Below, piece after piece: positions 10,712 through 23,937 of a stretch of 64,000 bases of DNA (position 1 is the first letter of the stretch; every line of letters begins with the position of its first letter). The notes below the pieces were generated by a model. It did not search any database. It saw only the letters and a program-made list of their open reading frames with translations, and was not told the origin of the DNA. The position numbers and the translations under genes were made by a program. Origin of the DNA: Lunularia cruciata (Eukaryota > Streptophyta > Marchantiopsida > Lunulariales > Lunulariaceae); the NCBI GenBank assembly GCA_948567375.1, contig OX419757.1:14694001-14758000 (forward strand), given 5' to 3'.

Positions 10712-13102
10712 CATCTTATTAACCTCATGAATCTTGGTATCTTGCATGCTCACCTTGCCCCAGATTACAATTGCACTAGCAATATTTCAGTCGGTGAGCT
10801 ATATAGGTTTTATACATCCGTCTACATACTCGTTTTGGACAAAAATGTGGGGTACTGGACTGGATACATAGACGTTAGACTCAAGAATTCCGAAGTCAAA
10901 AATACAGACGACGTGCAGAAAATAAGCAGTGAACAGCCGTCACAGTACTGACCTTCAAATCAAACTAATGTTCGCCGTCGCCGTCGCCGTCGACGTGACT
11001 CTACTGGTGGAGTGTCTGCTCGGTTTCTCCAGGAAGAAGGCCGCACCACATGCTGGCTAGTGGGCCGTAGCTGCTGCCACATTGAGCGCTGTCTGACTGA
11101 CTACTCGTCGTTTTCTGTCTCTTTTGCTGCTTGTCTGCTATTTGTCTTATATGCTGTTTTGCTTAATTTAGCTTAGCTTAGCTTCGTCTGGTCCTCGACT
11201 TTACCTCAGCACCGCAATGGTGGCTTCTTGTGCCTTTGAGACTTTATAATGCGTTAATGAGTTTATCGTACAGAATGGATGATGTTTCGCCTCTCTGTAT
11301 CGGCAGGTCCCGTTCGGCAAGGGTCCAGGGTTGAGGGACTACTGGATTAGTCCGCATGCCCGTGTGCTTGACTTGTTATTCTCCCTTGCTGTGAGTGGAG
11401 AGAAACGCATAGAGGAAGACGAGAACAGAGGACGAAGCAGCTACAACGATATTGGTGGTGCATGAGTACCAGCTGAGACAGACAAACATGCTGCTCTGTA
11501 TTTCGGGTTTGGCTGGAGTTGAGAAGGTGCAGGAGGAGAAGATCTGTCTGATTTAGAGCTGCTCAAACATTGACAGAGGTATCTGTATGGGTGTGGGAGA
11601 TGACGATAACCTCCGTTTGGACACGAGGTAATGAACAAACTCAAATCAAGAGCTGGAAGTCAATCTTCTGACAATGTTTGATCGCAACCTCTTTCATGTG
11701 CCCAGTTAGCGCAGAAGTGGACGTAGAAAATTACTGCCTTTAGGCAGAAAAGTCTGGGCATCAAAGAGCTAACACGCGGACTCCTATTTTCCATAGATCA
11801 CGCCGATACATGGTGCCGTGCACTTGTAGTAGGCGACCAAAATGTCTGATTACCACTTGCAAGTGCCTAACCAAGCAGCAAAGATGTACAGACTCCAGTT
11901 TCTATGTCTTGCTTGAGAAACAAGCGTTCAGACTGATGTGTTCGCATCACTGCTCCATCCAGAGAAGGCAGTGGATTGCATGTCAGGTTGGGTTGGGTTA
12001 CTAGTTTTCCGTTACTGACTCTAGAGTCTACCTTTGGAAGTCAGCTAGCTGGTTTACCCTCTAGTGGTCCCTTCCCTCTTCTTTGTAATTGTGTGGCAGC
12101 ACGAGTTTTCTACACGTTTATCCTTTATAGGACGTGCCTCGGTTGTTTCGCTACCTAGGCAGATACCCTCCTTCGTAGTTTGACTTGATGCATGTGAGCC
12201 TAGCCATGTTTGGATGGGAAAGAGCCCAAATTTTATCAGATCGGTCATGTCAACAGAGCATGGGTGTACAAATGTCGGAAAGGTTACCTGTTTAGATACT
12301 TGTATCGAGGCTCCGAGGAAATAACACCACTCTCGTCTGTCTAAGTTCACAACTACGTCAATGGTATTGGACAGGTGCCAAGACTCAACCTTGTCCTCTC
12401 AACTGACGTTTCTTTTCTTTTTCCGTAGCGAAGGACTCATGTTCTGACGAAGGAGGCTAGTCATGGAGCTTTATTGAGGCTGGACAGTTTTTACACTCAG
12501 ACGGAAATCAGTGTGGTCACTTCAGGATTCAGGACTTCACGTCGTTCCAAGTCACACCAATCAGGATTCTAGACTTGTTCTGAAATCTGGGTCTGTGGTA
12601 AGGAAGCTGCCAATGCTTAGCAAGAGGTGGCTCATCTAAAGAGTTGAGAAGCTCGCTCAGTGTTGGACTGTCAATCTGGCGAGTAGGTTGCGTACTCCGC
12701 CCGTCCTACAGTTTGGCTCTCTGCCAACTTCGGAGTTATCTGTCACTGTGTAGGAAGTCCACTGTCCATGCTACCAGATATGATGGACTCTGGAGGCAGG
12801 AGAGGTTCTCATTCTAGTTTTTGGTGAAGGCATCTGCTCTGAAATGTTGATGATCGTATGAACAGTGGAACCACGAGCACCTGATCTTCTAGTTGAATTC
12901 TGAGACAATTCCGTTCCTGCTGAAGGAACGTTGTGAGAACTGAGCAGAGCTCATCGATTGAGCTGTACCGTCATGGGAGGTGATCTATTTGGTAATGGGC
13001 CCAGGACCTACAGGTATCCGATTTTGAAGTAAATGAGCAGTTGGCGTCATCAGTCTCAAAGCACGAGATCAGATTTAGTCCAAAGTAGTGTTTATTAGAA
13101 GA
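10712..13102. other. NPH3 upstream region, no other gene supported
   Basis: Contains a short GCC/GTC microsatellite (10974-10994) and a TAGCT/TTAGC run near 11166-11182. Tracts near 11100-11220 could be transcribed leader, and the NPH3 gene may have a 5' UTR intron here, but I cannot place its ends. Open frames are short and unrecognised. Confidence 0.4.
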
Positions 13103-14797
13103 ATGGCCAAGAAGGAGGGAAGCTTTACAGGATGGCTGCAAAGAGTTCGTCGCACTGGAGAATATAGCGATGTACTCGTACGCGTAGGAAGCTCGGAATT
13201 CAACCTCCATATGTTGCCTCTTTTGAACGCTTCATCCTACTTCCGAGATTTAACCCCCACTTGCTCCTGCGGCGAAAGCAGTCCCGGCTCAGCAATACCA
13301 AGCATTCCAGTTGTAGATATTTCTGATCTACCCGGTGGCCCTGAAGGTTTTGCCGCTGCGGCAGATTTTTGCTATTTGGTGAAACCAAGCTTCACTGTCC
13401 AGAACGTGGCGCAAATACGTGCCGTGGCTGATTATCTAGGAATGGCCGACCTTCTGGAGAGTACCAAGAAGTTCCTGTACGTGAATGTTTTCAGTCACTG
13501 GAGATTCAGTGCTGCATTTTTGCAGCAGTACAAGAGGTTGAACTCTCCAGTCGACGAGTACATCGAGTCAAGATGTTTGAAGGTTATTGTGGTCGCTTGC
13601 ACCAAGGCCTTCGGCGAGACCAAGTACTTATCAGCCCCAATGCCTTTAGCCAGCTCTGTTGCTACCGGCGCGACTTGGCAAAGCTCTCCCTCACAAGCCC
13701 TGACCGAGATTATTGTCCGTGTGGTATCTCTTCCTGATGTTTATGCTGCAGAAGTGGTCGATTCACTCGTTGAGATGCAAATAAATTTGAATCTCAAATG
13801 TCGTCAGGGTAGAAATGTACGCAGCTGGCTGGACAGTGTATTGTCAGATGAATGTGTCAGCGACAAGGCTCGCTGCTGGATGGTTTTGTGTCTGTCACGA
13901 CTGCTGCTCAAGGGAGCTCCTACAACCCGTCCTTGGTTGGAGCTTTCCTCGCAGTATTGGTGTAGTTTGCTGGAACATCTGGATGGCTTGATGGCTGTTG
14001 CAGAGGAGTCTATGCAAGATAGGCTTCTATCCGTGAAGAAACTTTTGGAGCACAGAATCGGAGCGAGTCTCTTCGAAATAGATGAATACCTGCACGTGTA
14101 CAAATTCGGCCCGGAGACGCTACTGGCTCTCGTTCTCCATTTCATCAAGGAAGGTGATTCGAACGACGAGGCTTTGGAAGAAGTCGCGGAAGAGGTAGAT
14201 GGGTTTATCTGGAACTATGCAGAGAGCATTGCCGTTTCGACGGATGTGCTCATTGCTTTGATCAAAGCATTTCCTGCGCAGTCCAGACGGTCCCATGATA
14301 CTCTCTATGGCGCCATCGAGAAGCTCCTGAACAAAAACAGCGGGTACACTCAGGACGAAAAACAAAGCCTCTGGAGGCTTATTGACAGGTCGAAGCTGAG
14401 CCCTTCGGAATACGAGAGGGCCTTGAGCAACCCTGGTTTCTTGTGCCAGCCGCACATTCTCGAGAGTGTCCTGCAACAACATAGTGACGAGCTCGCGAAA
14501 GTTCCTGATGGCGATGGACGGAATTTGCGGCACATTATGCAGAAGGTGATCAATGCTAGTTTGAAGCTTCTGGAGGAGAATTCCCGTCGTTCCATGGAGA
14601 TTCTTGAGCTGCAAAAGCAATATGCGGCTCTACTGGGAGGGAAAATCTGCCCGTCGACAGATAGTTGTTACAACAGTCCTGATCTTTTTAGGAAAGACGC
14701 CATTGGGGGCGTCCATACTTTTATCGTGGGAGTCGGAGAAGAGCCCGAGGAGGCAAGCTCAGAATCCTCGGAAACGCAGAACATCTCCACTCTCTAA
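13103..14797 (+). CDS. BTB/POZ and NPH3 domain protein (NRL family), single exon, 564 aa
   Basis: NPH3/RPT2-like proteins are plant-specific adaptors; members link phototropin signalling and auxin transport to CUL3 ubiquitin ligases at the plasma membrane. The start is the ATG at 13103. An in-frame TAG at 13076-13078 lies just upstream and the stop is TAA at 14795-14797. Residues about 15-110 form the BTB part (SDVLVRVGSSEF, then DLPGGPEGF and AADFCY typical of NRL proteins). Residues about 110-200 hold VAQIRAVADYLGM and the FLYVNVFSHW helix region. The NPH3 domain follows to about residue 440, with LPDVYAAEVVDSL, LLEHRIGASLFEIDEYL and HDTLYGAIEKLL. The C-terminus has a short helical stretch ending YAALLGG, then a Ser/Glu-rich tail. 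Length is at the short end for the family. The frame is intact and probably functional; which subclade it belongs to was not resolved. Confidence 0.95.
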   Translation: MAKKEGSFTGWLQRVRRTGEYSDVLVRVGSSEFNLHMLPLLNASSYFRDLTPTCSCGESSPGSAIPSIPVVDISDLPGGPEGFAAAADFCYLVKPSFTVQNVAQIRAVADYLGMADLLESTKKFLYVNVFSHWRFSAAFLQQYKRLNSPVDEYIESRCLKVIVVACTKAFGETKYLSAPMPLASSVATGATWQSSPSQALTEIIVRVVSLPDVYAAEVVDSLVEMQINLNLKCRQGRNVRSWLDSVLSDECVSDKARCWMVLCLSRLLLKGAPTTRPWLELSSQYWCSLLEHLDGLMAVAEESMQDRLLSVKKLLEHRIGASLFEIDEYLHVYKFGPETLLALVLHFIKEGDSNDEALEEVAEEVDGFIWNYAESIAVSTDVLIALIKAFPAQSRRSHDTLYGAIEKLLNKNSGYTQDEKQSLWRLIDRSKLSPSEYERALSNPGFLCQPHILESVLQQHSDELAKVPDGDGRNLRHIMQKVINASLKLLEENSRRSMEILELQKQYAALLGGKICPSTDSCYNSPDLFRKDAIGGVHTFIVGVGEEPEEASSESSETQNISTL

Positions 14798-16780
14798 GCG
14801 GCGAGCAATGATGCTGCTGCTGGTTTAGATGAGGTATACTCACTGACTTTCTTTGCCACGCGAGCAATTGTTGCGATTGCCAAGCAAGCTTCGCTCGTGC
14901 AATCATTCGATCATCTGGTGTGAACGACAATTTTGATAGAAATATTCGGGAGGGAGGAGACCCTCTATCTTTGTAAACTAGTCATGGAATTACCACACCA
15001 GATGCATCGTGGCGTTACAAAACAGTTGCGTCCATGTACATCTGAAACATGAAAGCACGAGAAAGTTATAGAAGAACATTTAACGGAGGTAACGGTTAGC
15101 ATCGTTTACTGTCACGTGATGCCCTTCATCTCTTTAGTAGGACAAAGTCTGCAACTTACGAGACAAATATGAATATAGATTTGCCTGCATGATAGCATCA
15201 GCAGAAGCTTATTACTGCACCGAAGTCTTTTGACTTATATTGTAGATGAGGATGAAAATGCTAGATCCCGTATTTGTACATGTTTCTCTCTAGTAGGCGC
15301 AACTCTGTTGCATTTGATTTCTTGGACTTCCATCCACATCCCTGAAACCATAAAGTAACACTGCACGGCATTTTGGGTACGAATCTTTTCCTCACTATCC
15401 ACAAGCGTCAATGTTCAAATGGAATCTATGAGATTCGTTCTTTAGTGTCAAATCTCGTTCCGGTCTACTAGGAGAATTTTCCTATTTGGATGCCCAGAAG
15501 CAGAAGTGCGTAGGGGCCTAGATTCAACGGGGTTGCATCCCGACGAGTCACCACATCTGAACTTTTACAATCAGGATCATGTCCCCATTTAAGCAACCTC
15601 TCAGTGCCAGGGGATGTGCGCTTCAACCTTCTCAGTACTAGAGAGGCCGCTTGTGTGTATTAGAACAACGGAATGAGTCATGTGCTGGTTGCGCGCTTCT
15701 GAGCTCGTGTTATTAGCCTAAGCAAGAGATTTTGATAAACGCCACCTACCGCTTTGATGCGGTGATTGAGAAAGGAAAGGCTGCCAGGTTGATACACCGA
15801 GGTCTCCCTCAGTTACAGCATGTAATCAAGAAGTCGATTCTCTCTTTGTGCTCATCCTGGCACCAGGCACATGACAGTAAAGGTAAACTATCATTGGGAT
15901 CTATGCTCGCAAGATTATGATCAGCAAAGGTAGCCAGTGCTAAACGATGCACTTCCCCTCGCACCCTGTGCATTGGACGTCATTGGATCGATTTGGATGA
16001 TCACTTGCGTTTGAGTGCTGCTTACCATGGCTGACGAGAGCGTCCGTACTATCTGCGTGTCATGAGCTAGATTGTACTCAAGCTGTTCTGACGAACCCGA
16101 TATTTTACGGGGGAAGTTGTTAAATGTATTGGTTTTGGAGGATATATGAACTGTTCCTGGGATAATGGGAATCTCAGTGGCTGGCTTGTCAAAAATTGCG
16201 GCTTTTGAGAAGGTCAGCACGATCTGACAGATCGTGACGACGAGTTTGATACACGTAATTTCATGTGCTCATAGTATAGTCCCCGAGGCCTACACATTGT
16301 CGCAACGTGATATTGTTTAGGCTAGAACGAAGTATCTCTCATGTGTAATATGTTCGGAAGCAACCAGGTTCAGATCTCAGACAAAGCAAGGCTTTCTTCT
16401 CAGGCTGAACTGTACCTCAAAAGGCGTCACCAGCGAATGTCGCGGTAGGCAATGTCGTGTTAAACCACGACGTAAGGCAGAGCTATTGTCATGATGAACT
16501 CCAGTCGACTCAGTTATACGTACCGTAATTTGAGCAGGAGAAGATTGCTGGGAGTCCAACACAAAGCGAAGCACTTGTTTGCACGTCGTGTTGTTGTTTC
16601 TTGTAGTTGTGGGACCTGCCAGGCTGCCTGCCAGGCCTAGAAAACCACATCTACAAAACACCGACCTAGAAACTCATTCACCCGTCGGCCGCGTGTCTGT
16701 CATTTAGCGTAGTTCATAGTCGTCCAAACAGTCCCCAAGCACTGTAGGTCTTCTGCTCCTGCTGCTGCAGCAGCAGCCTT
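14798..16780. other. NPH3 downstream region, no gene supported
   Basis: The first few hundred bases are probably the NPH3 3' UTR. The remainder has only short unrecognised frames. A CTG/CAG palindromic cluster lies at 16756-16778. Confidence 0.4.
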
Positions 16781-16789
16781 ACCCTCTTC

Positions 16790-17374
16790 ATGCCGGTCAC
16801 TGCACTCTGGTCGTGGGCCTGCGTTCACCTGCATATACCGCGCCTTTCCCTCCGCTCCATATCAGCTTTGCTTTTTGCTGTCCGTCCCCACCTCCTGTTC
16901 GAATTCTCTACACAGCATCTCCCCACCTGCACGGTAGGCTCTGCCAGCAAAATTATCTATCTTCTTGCTTATCATCTCTCGTTTTCTTTGGATGTATCGG
17001 AGAGAGTGGAAGCCTTTGTCTTCTCGTCTCCTGTCCAACTTGCCAACTTCGGTATGTATTTCTCAGATTTAACTAAACCTAAACGTCATTCCCCTAAATC
17101 TAAACGCGATTTGGCAAATCTTCTATGTGAATCTGAATGTTACACGAGTTCGCGACCTCGATCACGAAGTGACTGGAAGTTGGATGTAGTTGACCTTAGA
17201 GGCGAAGGGACAAACGACCTGAAAAGGCTGCTTCCACTTATCACGGTTTGTCACAGCTTACCAAACTATTATCGGGAAAGAATATTTGCATGTTACGGAG
17301 TGCAACTACGATTTGCTGTAGAACTTATCGTAAATCTCTTTTGGTTCCCAAAGGTTTGCAGTTCAACGACATAA
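16790..17374 (+). CDS. Uncharacterised open frame, 194 codons
   Basis: An uninterrupted frame from ATG 16790 to the stop at 17372-17374. I recognise no family. The first about 75 residues are hydrophobic, followed by a basic Ser/Lys/Arg stretch (KPKRHSPKSKRD) and an Arg/Ser patch (SSRPRSRSDWK). An overlapping 87-codon frame weakens the case. It may be chance, an exon of a spliced gene or a lineage-specific gene. Confidence 0.2.
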   Translation: MPVTALWSWACVHLHIPRLSLRSISALLFAVRPHLLFEFSTQHLPTCTVGSASKIIYLLAYHLSFSLDVSERVEAFVFSSPVQLANFGMYFSDLTKPKRHSPKSKRDLANLLCESECYTSSRPRSRSDWKLDVVDLRGEGTNDLKRLLPLITVCHSLPNYYRERIFACYGVQLRFAVELIVNLFWFPKVCSSTT

Positions 17375-20300
17375 CATCACAGAGGTCCCTAAATAGCTTA
17401 CAATAATTATAACGCATATTCACCTTTATCAACTTTGTGGTTCGATGTCAAGTCTCGATGTTCACGTTGAGTGTCCTGGCTATGATCCCCTCGTCTTCGA
17501 GAGGATGCGTTTGTCACCATTCTCGCTTACAACAAAATAAGTTTAACGATTCTATCTGCACCGCCCGTCACGGCCTTGAGATATGACGTTGGTACGTACG
17601 AGGAGTTCTCTTTTGGTCTGCTAGACTGCCCCTGAACCTTTCACCTTCTGTCTCGATTTTCACGTCGATCAATTAAGTCTTTTTGCAAAATCTTCAAACC
17701 AGCATAATTATGCGAATCATAGAACGTAAATGAAAACACTATTCCGGATGCTTTCCTCGATAAAGTACTATTGAACCCATGCAAAGTGGTCAAGAGAAGA
17801 CGAAAGGAAAGGTATGACGGAGTAAATGCAAGCAACTCACTGCACGAGAATCTCCATTTCCACTACCATAGCTATTCCCTCCCCTTCATATCATATTCGG
17901 ATTTCGCTCAACGCGACATCTACGCTGAAATGGAAGTCGCATCTGACATCAACACCTAAACCTCAGCTTTACCGCGAATAGAATAGATCCTACTTCTGCT
18001 TCGATCATCACACGAAATCACTTCCTCCAGAACCAGGAGTCCCACTGTCCAGGACGGAGCTCGAGGGAGAGGGAAAAGTACTGAGTACCATGAGTTACCG
18101 TTTGTCGCTTATAGCTTACCCTTGAATCTCTTCCCGAGAGACTATTAAACAATGATGGAAACTTATCACCGATTCCTACAGTTGAATTACCAACTCCTCT
18201 TGTTCTCCATCATCTCTGCAACATCACCAAGCAGTTCCCAATTCCCTCGACCATTGACGATCGATGCAGTTACCATGGATAACATAACATCGATGAACTA
18301 CCTGCTCCCTCCTGGTGTACTTTTCTCCAAATACACATTACCATCTCTCTTCTGCTTTTACCGAGCTTCTATGTTGTTCTACTTTTCCCTTTGGAAGTGC
18401 AAATGAAGGGATTGGTCTACTTCAGACTGTACAAAAGTCAGACATTTCACATTTAACATTATTCAGTTTCATACGACTGATATTTTCTTTAGTGTACTTC
18501 GCTAGTGATATAATACATCTCTGTTCACCCTTGTTCGTTTTGTACATGTATGGTTCAAATGGTGTCCATTTTCAATTGACTCGTCATGAAGCGTACATCT
18601 TTGTTTACTTTCCTTTTACCCATATGTGTGATCCAGATGGGGGTCGCTCTTATATGAACTCTATATATACTCAAATGGGAAGTCCATTATTCAAACTGTT
18701 CACTTTTCTAACATAAACAAATCCAATTTTAAGAATAAACCACCTACTAATAGAAAGATAGACTGACACATAACAGGCACTATTTCCTTCTCATATGTTC
18801 AACCGGTATTCTGCATGTCATGGTATTACGTGTTGTTTTAATTCTCCTGAACTTTCTATACAGTACTTCGACTGCTACCATAAATTGCTGTAATGATGCA
18901 CGTACACCGTATTCTTGCATCGATACATCAGCTGCTTCAAGACAGGGATAACAAGATTCTCAAACTCGTGTTGAATATCCTTCGAGCTATTGTGGAAAGT
19001 GTGCTATTCCACTCCCCAGTCAGTTGCCCAAAGCATTCATCATCATCATCATTCATTCACGGGGGAATATAAACCTGCGGAGTTTATATTCAAATAGCAT
19101 ATCTATTTAACTGTTCATGAGAATCTAGGCTGGATAGAGAGACTTAAGTTTCAAACTAACTTGGGTCTTTTGATTGCTGGAGTGTCACTCAAGCTCGGTA
19201 GTGCAATTCTTACCATTCTTTCAAACTCCTACCATTCTTTGGACCTGAGAAATACTTGGACATGGATATTCAGAATATAAAACATGCTCTAATTTCTCAA
19301 GGATATCTGGTGGGGAGGGTTTCCTGTTTCTTAGAAAAGTTTGTCCACCTGGCATAGAATAAAAAACTCTTTATTGTCAAGAGACGTCAACGCCTCTGAA
19401 GTACATCCCCAGGTCTAGATAGTGTGAAAACAGTTGAGAAAACCCATTAATGGAGTGAGGCCTTCAGTCACTTTGCGAATGTAAGTCGTATTTCTCATCA
19501 TTCTTGACGAGAGTATGTATTATAGAGGATCCAAAATCTACTTGCTCTTCGCATTTCTGAAGTAAAACTCTTTCACTCTCACGTAGAGAATGTGTTAATC
19601 CTTCTTTTTTCTCCCCCCTTCACCAAGAAAACTGCCCAATCATGGTTTAGTTCCAAAGTCAGGTTTCCCGGAGGAGTCAGACCAAGTCAAGGGTCCCAGC
19701 TCGCTCGCAGTCGCTGTTTTCCTGAGCGCATTTTCTCCAATAAAGAGTTTGTATCCATGTGCTTGTTTCCAACTCCACAATACTCCACTTGCTCATGAGA
19801 GTGGCGCAGACGTCATCAGTTCATGATTGCAGCGTACTTTACCTAAACAAGTCACCTTCCCTTGAGCGAGGTGGAACGATGGTTACACTGACTAATTAGG
19901 AATAAACTAGCTGTTTCCGCGTCTGTGCCTTACCCAGAAAGTCCTTGTGCGTATTTTATTCATTCACAATGCAGGATTAGATTTCGCATGTCTAAGCGTT
20001 TCGGATCAATTTGAAAGCAAACAATGATGAGGTAGTATTCGTACGACAAGTCCATCACGGAAGAGTACTCTCTAACACACGCCAAAGTCGCATAGATAAT
20101 CACTCTTAAGAGTAACGAGAAAACGTATGGACGATTTCACGCGGTTCCTTCCTATTAGCTTTGACGAGGAGACGAGAATTTCCTCGTTTCCAAGCGTTCA
20201 AAATACTACTCAGCATTTAGAATCAGAAATACCAGTAGTGTTCAGCCCACGTTGTCCAGGGGATAAAGATCTCGTACCGCGGGTAATAATGACTTGCCTT

Positions 20301-22555
20301 GACCGACTTCGTCTTCTACCGTACTCATCAGACTAAGATGATACCGGTACAGTACAGTACTCAGCTTTCGGGTCTTAAATATGTCCGCACTCGAATTTCG
20401 GGGTCAAACCATTATGCAAGACGTCATTTCTATTCCATAGTCTTATTTTCGGATAATCTCCATGGCTTCGGGCAAATAGATGCATTTTGATTTTATGATG
20501 ATCTAGGTTATATTCCATGAAAGTTACTGAATTTAAGAAATGTAAGAAGTTCGTTCAGACTCATTCTACGTACCTTATCCGAATGTATATAAAAGCATGA
20601 TGTAAGGCAAGTGCAGTTAGAAGAATTTAACTTATTGACAATGGATACCTTACCTTGCATATTTCATGATTCCATACAATATTAGACAATATTATATGGA
20701 GGAATAGGGGAAAGTAATTATCTTGCCTTACTGGATATTCTTCTATCCATGTAATGCTGTATTGCACTGTTGAATCGTGTATATGCTTTACGTGTATTCC
20801 TTTGAGTAATTTATCAATCCATATGTGGACCTTTGGGTGAATGATTAAAGCTGCTGGAAGATTCAGCAAATCCAGCCAAGAAACTCTCTAGATTCTCAGC
20901 TGCCTTGATTGTAAAGTGTCTTTGGAACGACTTTAATTGTGAATCATATCCACTGTATAATATGACGCAAATCGATCAAGTGGGAGTGCATGGTCTCATA
21001 TGTTAAGCATGTAAGGAGTGGTCAGTAACATCTTCACATACCTCGATGAGAAGTATTGCATTAACTCTTAAAGTCGGGTCCGATTTCTTTTGGTTTCCAA
21101 TAAGACTTTCGAAATCGGAAGTCAGGTTACAAATTAATTATCTGAAGACTTTAGAGCAACTGGAAAATATTCTGACTGTTAGCAATTTTTCATTCTCTAC
21201 TTCCAAACAAAGCTTCTGCGTTACTTGTCGGAGTCACGATGTTACTCTTGATTGTACAGCTTTCTCCAGTCTAGCTAAAAACGATATTCATTTGATAAAC
21301 TCGGGATGATTAATTCCTTCTAGAAACATGTGGAGGTCAAAGAATGTCTTTAATTTATTTTGTGCAAGTAAAATTTTCGTCTTTGTGTCTCTGGACAAAC
21401 ATCTAATTATGATAGTAGGAGGATATATTATCCCTGCTTATATTTACGATTCATGAATTTTGATATGAAAGAAACCATGGTGTTGGAATGGAGAGAAAAT
21501 ACGTAATCTGTTATGTAATTGCGCTGTCTAGTTACAAGAAGACTCGCTGAGCATTTCTGAACGTTTCTGGAATTCACCTTGAGGCAGAAACTTATTTTGG
21601 TATAACTTATATTAACAGGAACGAGCTAAATTTTGGTTGATGAAATATTGGCATCAGCTAAGTACTTGAGCATGTCGAGGCTTCTTGCCTACTCCGGTTA
21701 AGTTATTTGGCTTCTGGAATAGTCAGCAAAGTTATATCTGTAGCCTAATTGGTTATCTTAGCTGACATTCTACTAAAATCAATAAGAGTTTTACGGTTTT
21801 TTATTATATTGATCACTTCTACTAATAAATTTTAATTTTCAATACTTATCAAAGTCAAAAAATTCCATTGACTCTCAGCTTTATCGAATAAATAATATTG
21901 GGTCAACCAGGCAAGTAAATCAGAATGAGAACAAGAAATAATCATGGGTCCTACCTCGTCATATTACTCTGTATATAAGTTTGTCACCTAAGTGAGAGTT
22001 ATACCATTAATCTTGAGAAACTATCAGAGAAAATTTATTCAAGATCTTCTTCGTCCATTAAACTTTAGACAATCGGATAATCGTTTACGAGCAGTCCAAA
22101 TGGTAATTTCCCTTTGTGCCTGGCATATTCCTCGACCTCTTTTTTTCCCTTCATACTTGAATCTCTTTCCATTTGACCGTGACCTTTCCGGATGTAGTCT
22201 ATACATCGGGAAAGTCTATAGTTTTAGTTTACAGGCGTTTACAAGTTTACAAGTTTTATAGGCGTTTACAAGTTTACTGGTGACCTGCGCAATACTCGTT
22301 TGCAAGCAAGAAACTTCACCAATATTTGGACTAATAACAACGTACTTTACACGATATCATCTCTTAACGGTATGTCACTATTTCATACAGAATTTCATAG
22401 ACTAGTAGTTCAAGTAGGAAGACCAATGAAACAACATCCACTAATGGTGTTCGTTCCAGTTATTCTCCTCTAGTACAAAGACCAACAATCATCACGGTTG
22501 AAAACTATCGTACCACAGTAGAACGTACCAACTACACGTGACACGATGTTTAATG
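17375..22555. other. Long stretch without a supported gene
   Basis: About 5 kb with many short open frames, none recognised and none with clear splice partners. Small features are a (CAT)n run at 19036-19052, a perfect 10-bp inverted repeat at 19065-19091, and a short direct repeat of ggcgtttacaagttta near 22230-22275. Promoter-like AT-rich segments occur but cannot be tied to genes. Confidence 0.4.
19065..19091. repeat. Perfect 10-bp inverted repeat with 7-nt loop
   Basis: gaatataaac (19065-19074), loop ctgcgga, gtttatattc (19082-19091). It is not next to a coding region, and its function is unknown. Confidence 0.7.
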
Positions 22556-22559
22556 CAGG

Positions 22560-23937
22560 AAAATAACGACAGTAGAATTGAGGAGAGACTCTACTCCGTA
22601 ACGAGGGTCATGGTCCGTCAATACTCCTTGGCCATATTGCAATCCCTGTCCTTTCTATCACGTCTGAGAGCATTTGATAGGAGGATTATAGGAGTCTTTG
22701 GTGATATTATTGGACCAGGGACTTTTGAGTGTGTGAAAGGGGATTTGGCACATAGACAGACGGCTCTACCAATCTCATGTGGTGGGGTTGGCTTGCTTTC
22801 TATGGAGGAGATGACACCTATAGCGTTTTTGGGTAGTTGGACTCTCTCGATACCCCTACTTGCTCTCTCGTTTTGTGGTTGCTGATAGGCCAGTTTTGGA
22901 GACTTATGTGACAGAGGTGGAGGGAGGATCCTTTTCTCTCCAGGTGTTATTGCGGCAGACGAGAGATAGTCTATCCCCACGAGCACGAGAGGGTTTTACA
23001 TCGTTTGCTTCACTATCGTCAGATTGGACTAGAGGTCTACAGTCTTCCTTGATGGAGCGACAATGTGAGCATACGCTACATTCTCTCTTAGTTGACTCGT
23101 CCATTCCTCAGGCTACTAGAGCACGTCTACGCTCTTGCTCCGGCAAGGGTGCATGCTCGTGGATCCTAGCTCGACCATGCATTAGGGCTTTCCGACTCGC
23201 ACCGGCTACTTTCTCTACAGCGATGAGGTTTTGCCTAGGTTTGGTCCACACATCTGCATCTTCACTACTCACTTGTGAGTGTGGTTCTACACTAGATGCA
23301 GCGGCGATCCACATGACACGGTGTCCTTTTGGAGGACAGAGGATAGCTACACATGATGCCATTAAAGACATAGTGTTTGCTATGGCACGAGAGAGGATAC
23401 TTAGCTTGGAGGGAGCGTTCGTATGCGTTGCAAACGACACATGTCAGGGCAGAATTATACTTGGTCCGAGATGATCAGGTGACAGTAGCGGATGTTGTGG
23501 TCATGGACCCTACGCGGGATACAGTTTTGGAGGGAGTGATTACCCATCCCCTTGGATGGGCGGCAAGTGCAGCAGCAGGTCGCAAGGTCTCCAAGTATAG
23601 GGGCATGTAGCGAGGTCACCTCTTTGTTCCTCTAGCCTTGGAGTTATATGGAGCGATGGACACGACATTTGATACATTTGTCAGGGAGTGCACGAGAGCT
23701 TATCATGTTAGGCGTCAGGGGGTACCACTCTCACTCTCATACTTTGTAGCTTACTTTAGACAGCGTGTGTCCATTGCTCTACAGAGTACAGTGGCTGGTG
23801 CAATCCATAGAAGAGCAATCACCTTAGGTGATGTTTCTTCGGATGCTCCAGTTGTGTGTAGACCGTACGACTTGCATAGCTCGGATACCTTAGGTGCGGT
23901 AGGGCAGATTTCTCATACAGACTCTATTGGAGCTTAG
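22560..23937 (+). pseudogene. 5'-truncated non-LTR retrotransposon: RT C-terminus plus restriction-like endonuclease
   Basis: Four successive frames (22538-22885, 22860-23474, 23377-23610, 23638-23937) read as one decayed polyprotein tail. The first resembles the RT thumb, with LPISCGGVGLLSMEEM preceding an FLGSW helix. The second ends in a zinc-binding cluster CECGSTLDAAAIHMTRC followed by HDAIKD. The third has the signature of a PD-(D/E)XK endonuclease: ADVVVMDP, then LEGVITHPL, then KVSKYRG. The fourth carries FVPLALELYG and ends at TAG 23935-23937. At least three frameshifts or stops interrupt it. This arrangement matches non-LTR families with a C-terminal restriction-like endonuclease (R2-like or Utopia-like). 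The exact clade is not determined. Confidence 0.7.

Noticed and set aside
13088-13102. NPH3 start at 13088
   Set aside because: The codon there is GTG; the first ATG is 13103, and an in-frame stop lies at 13076-13078.
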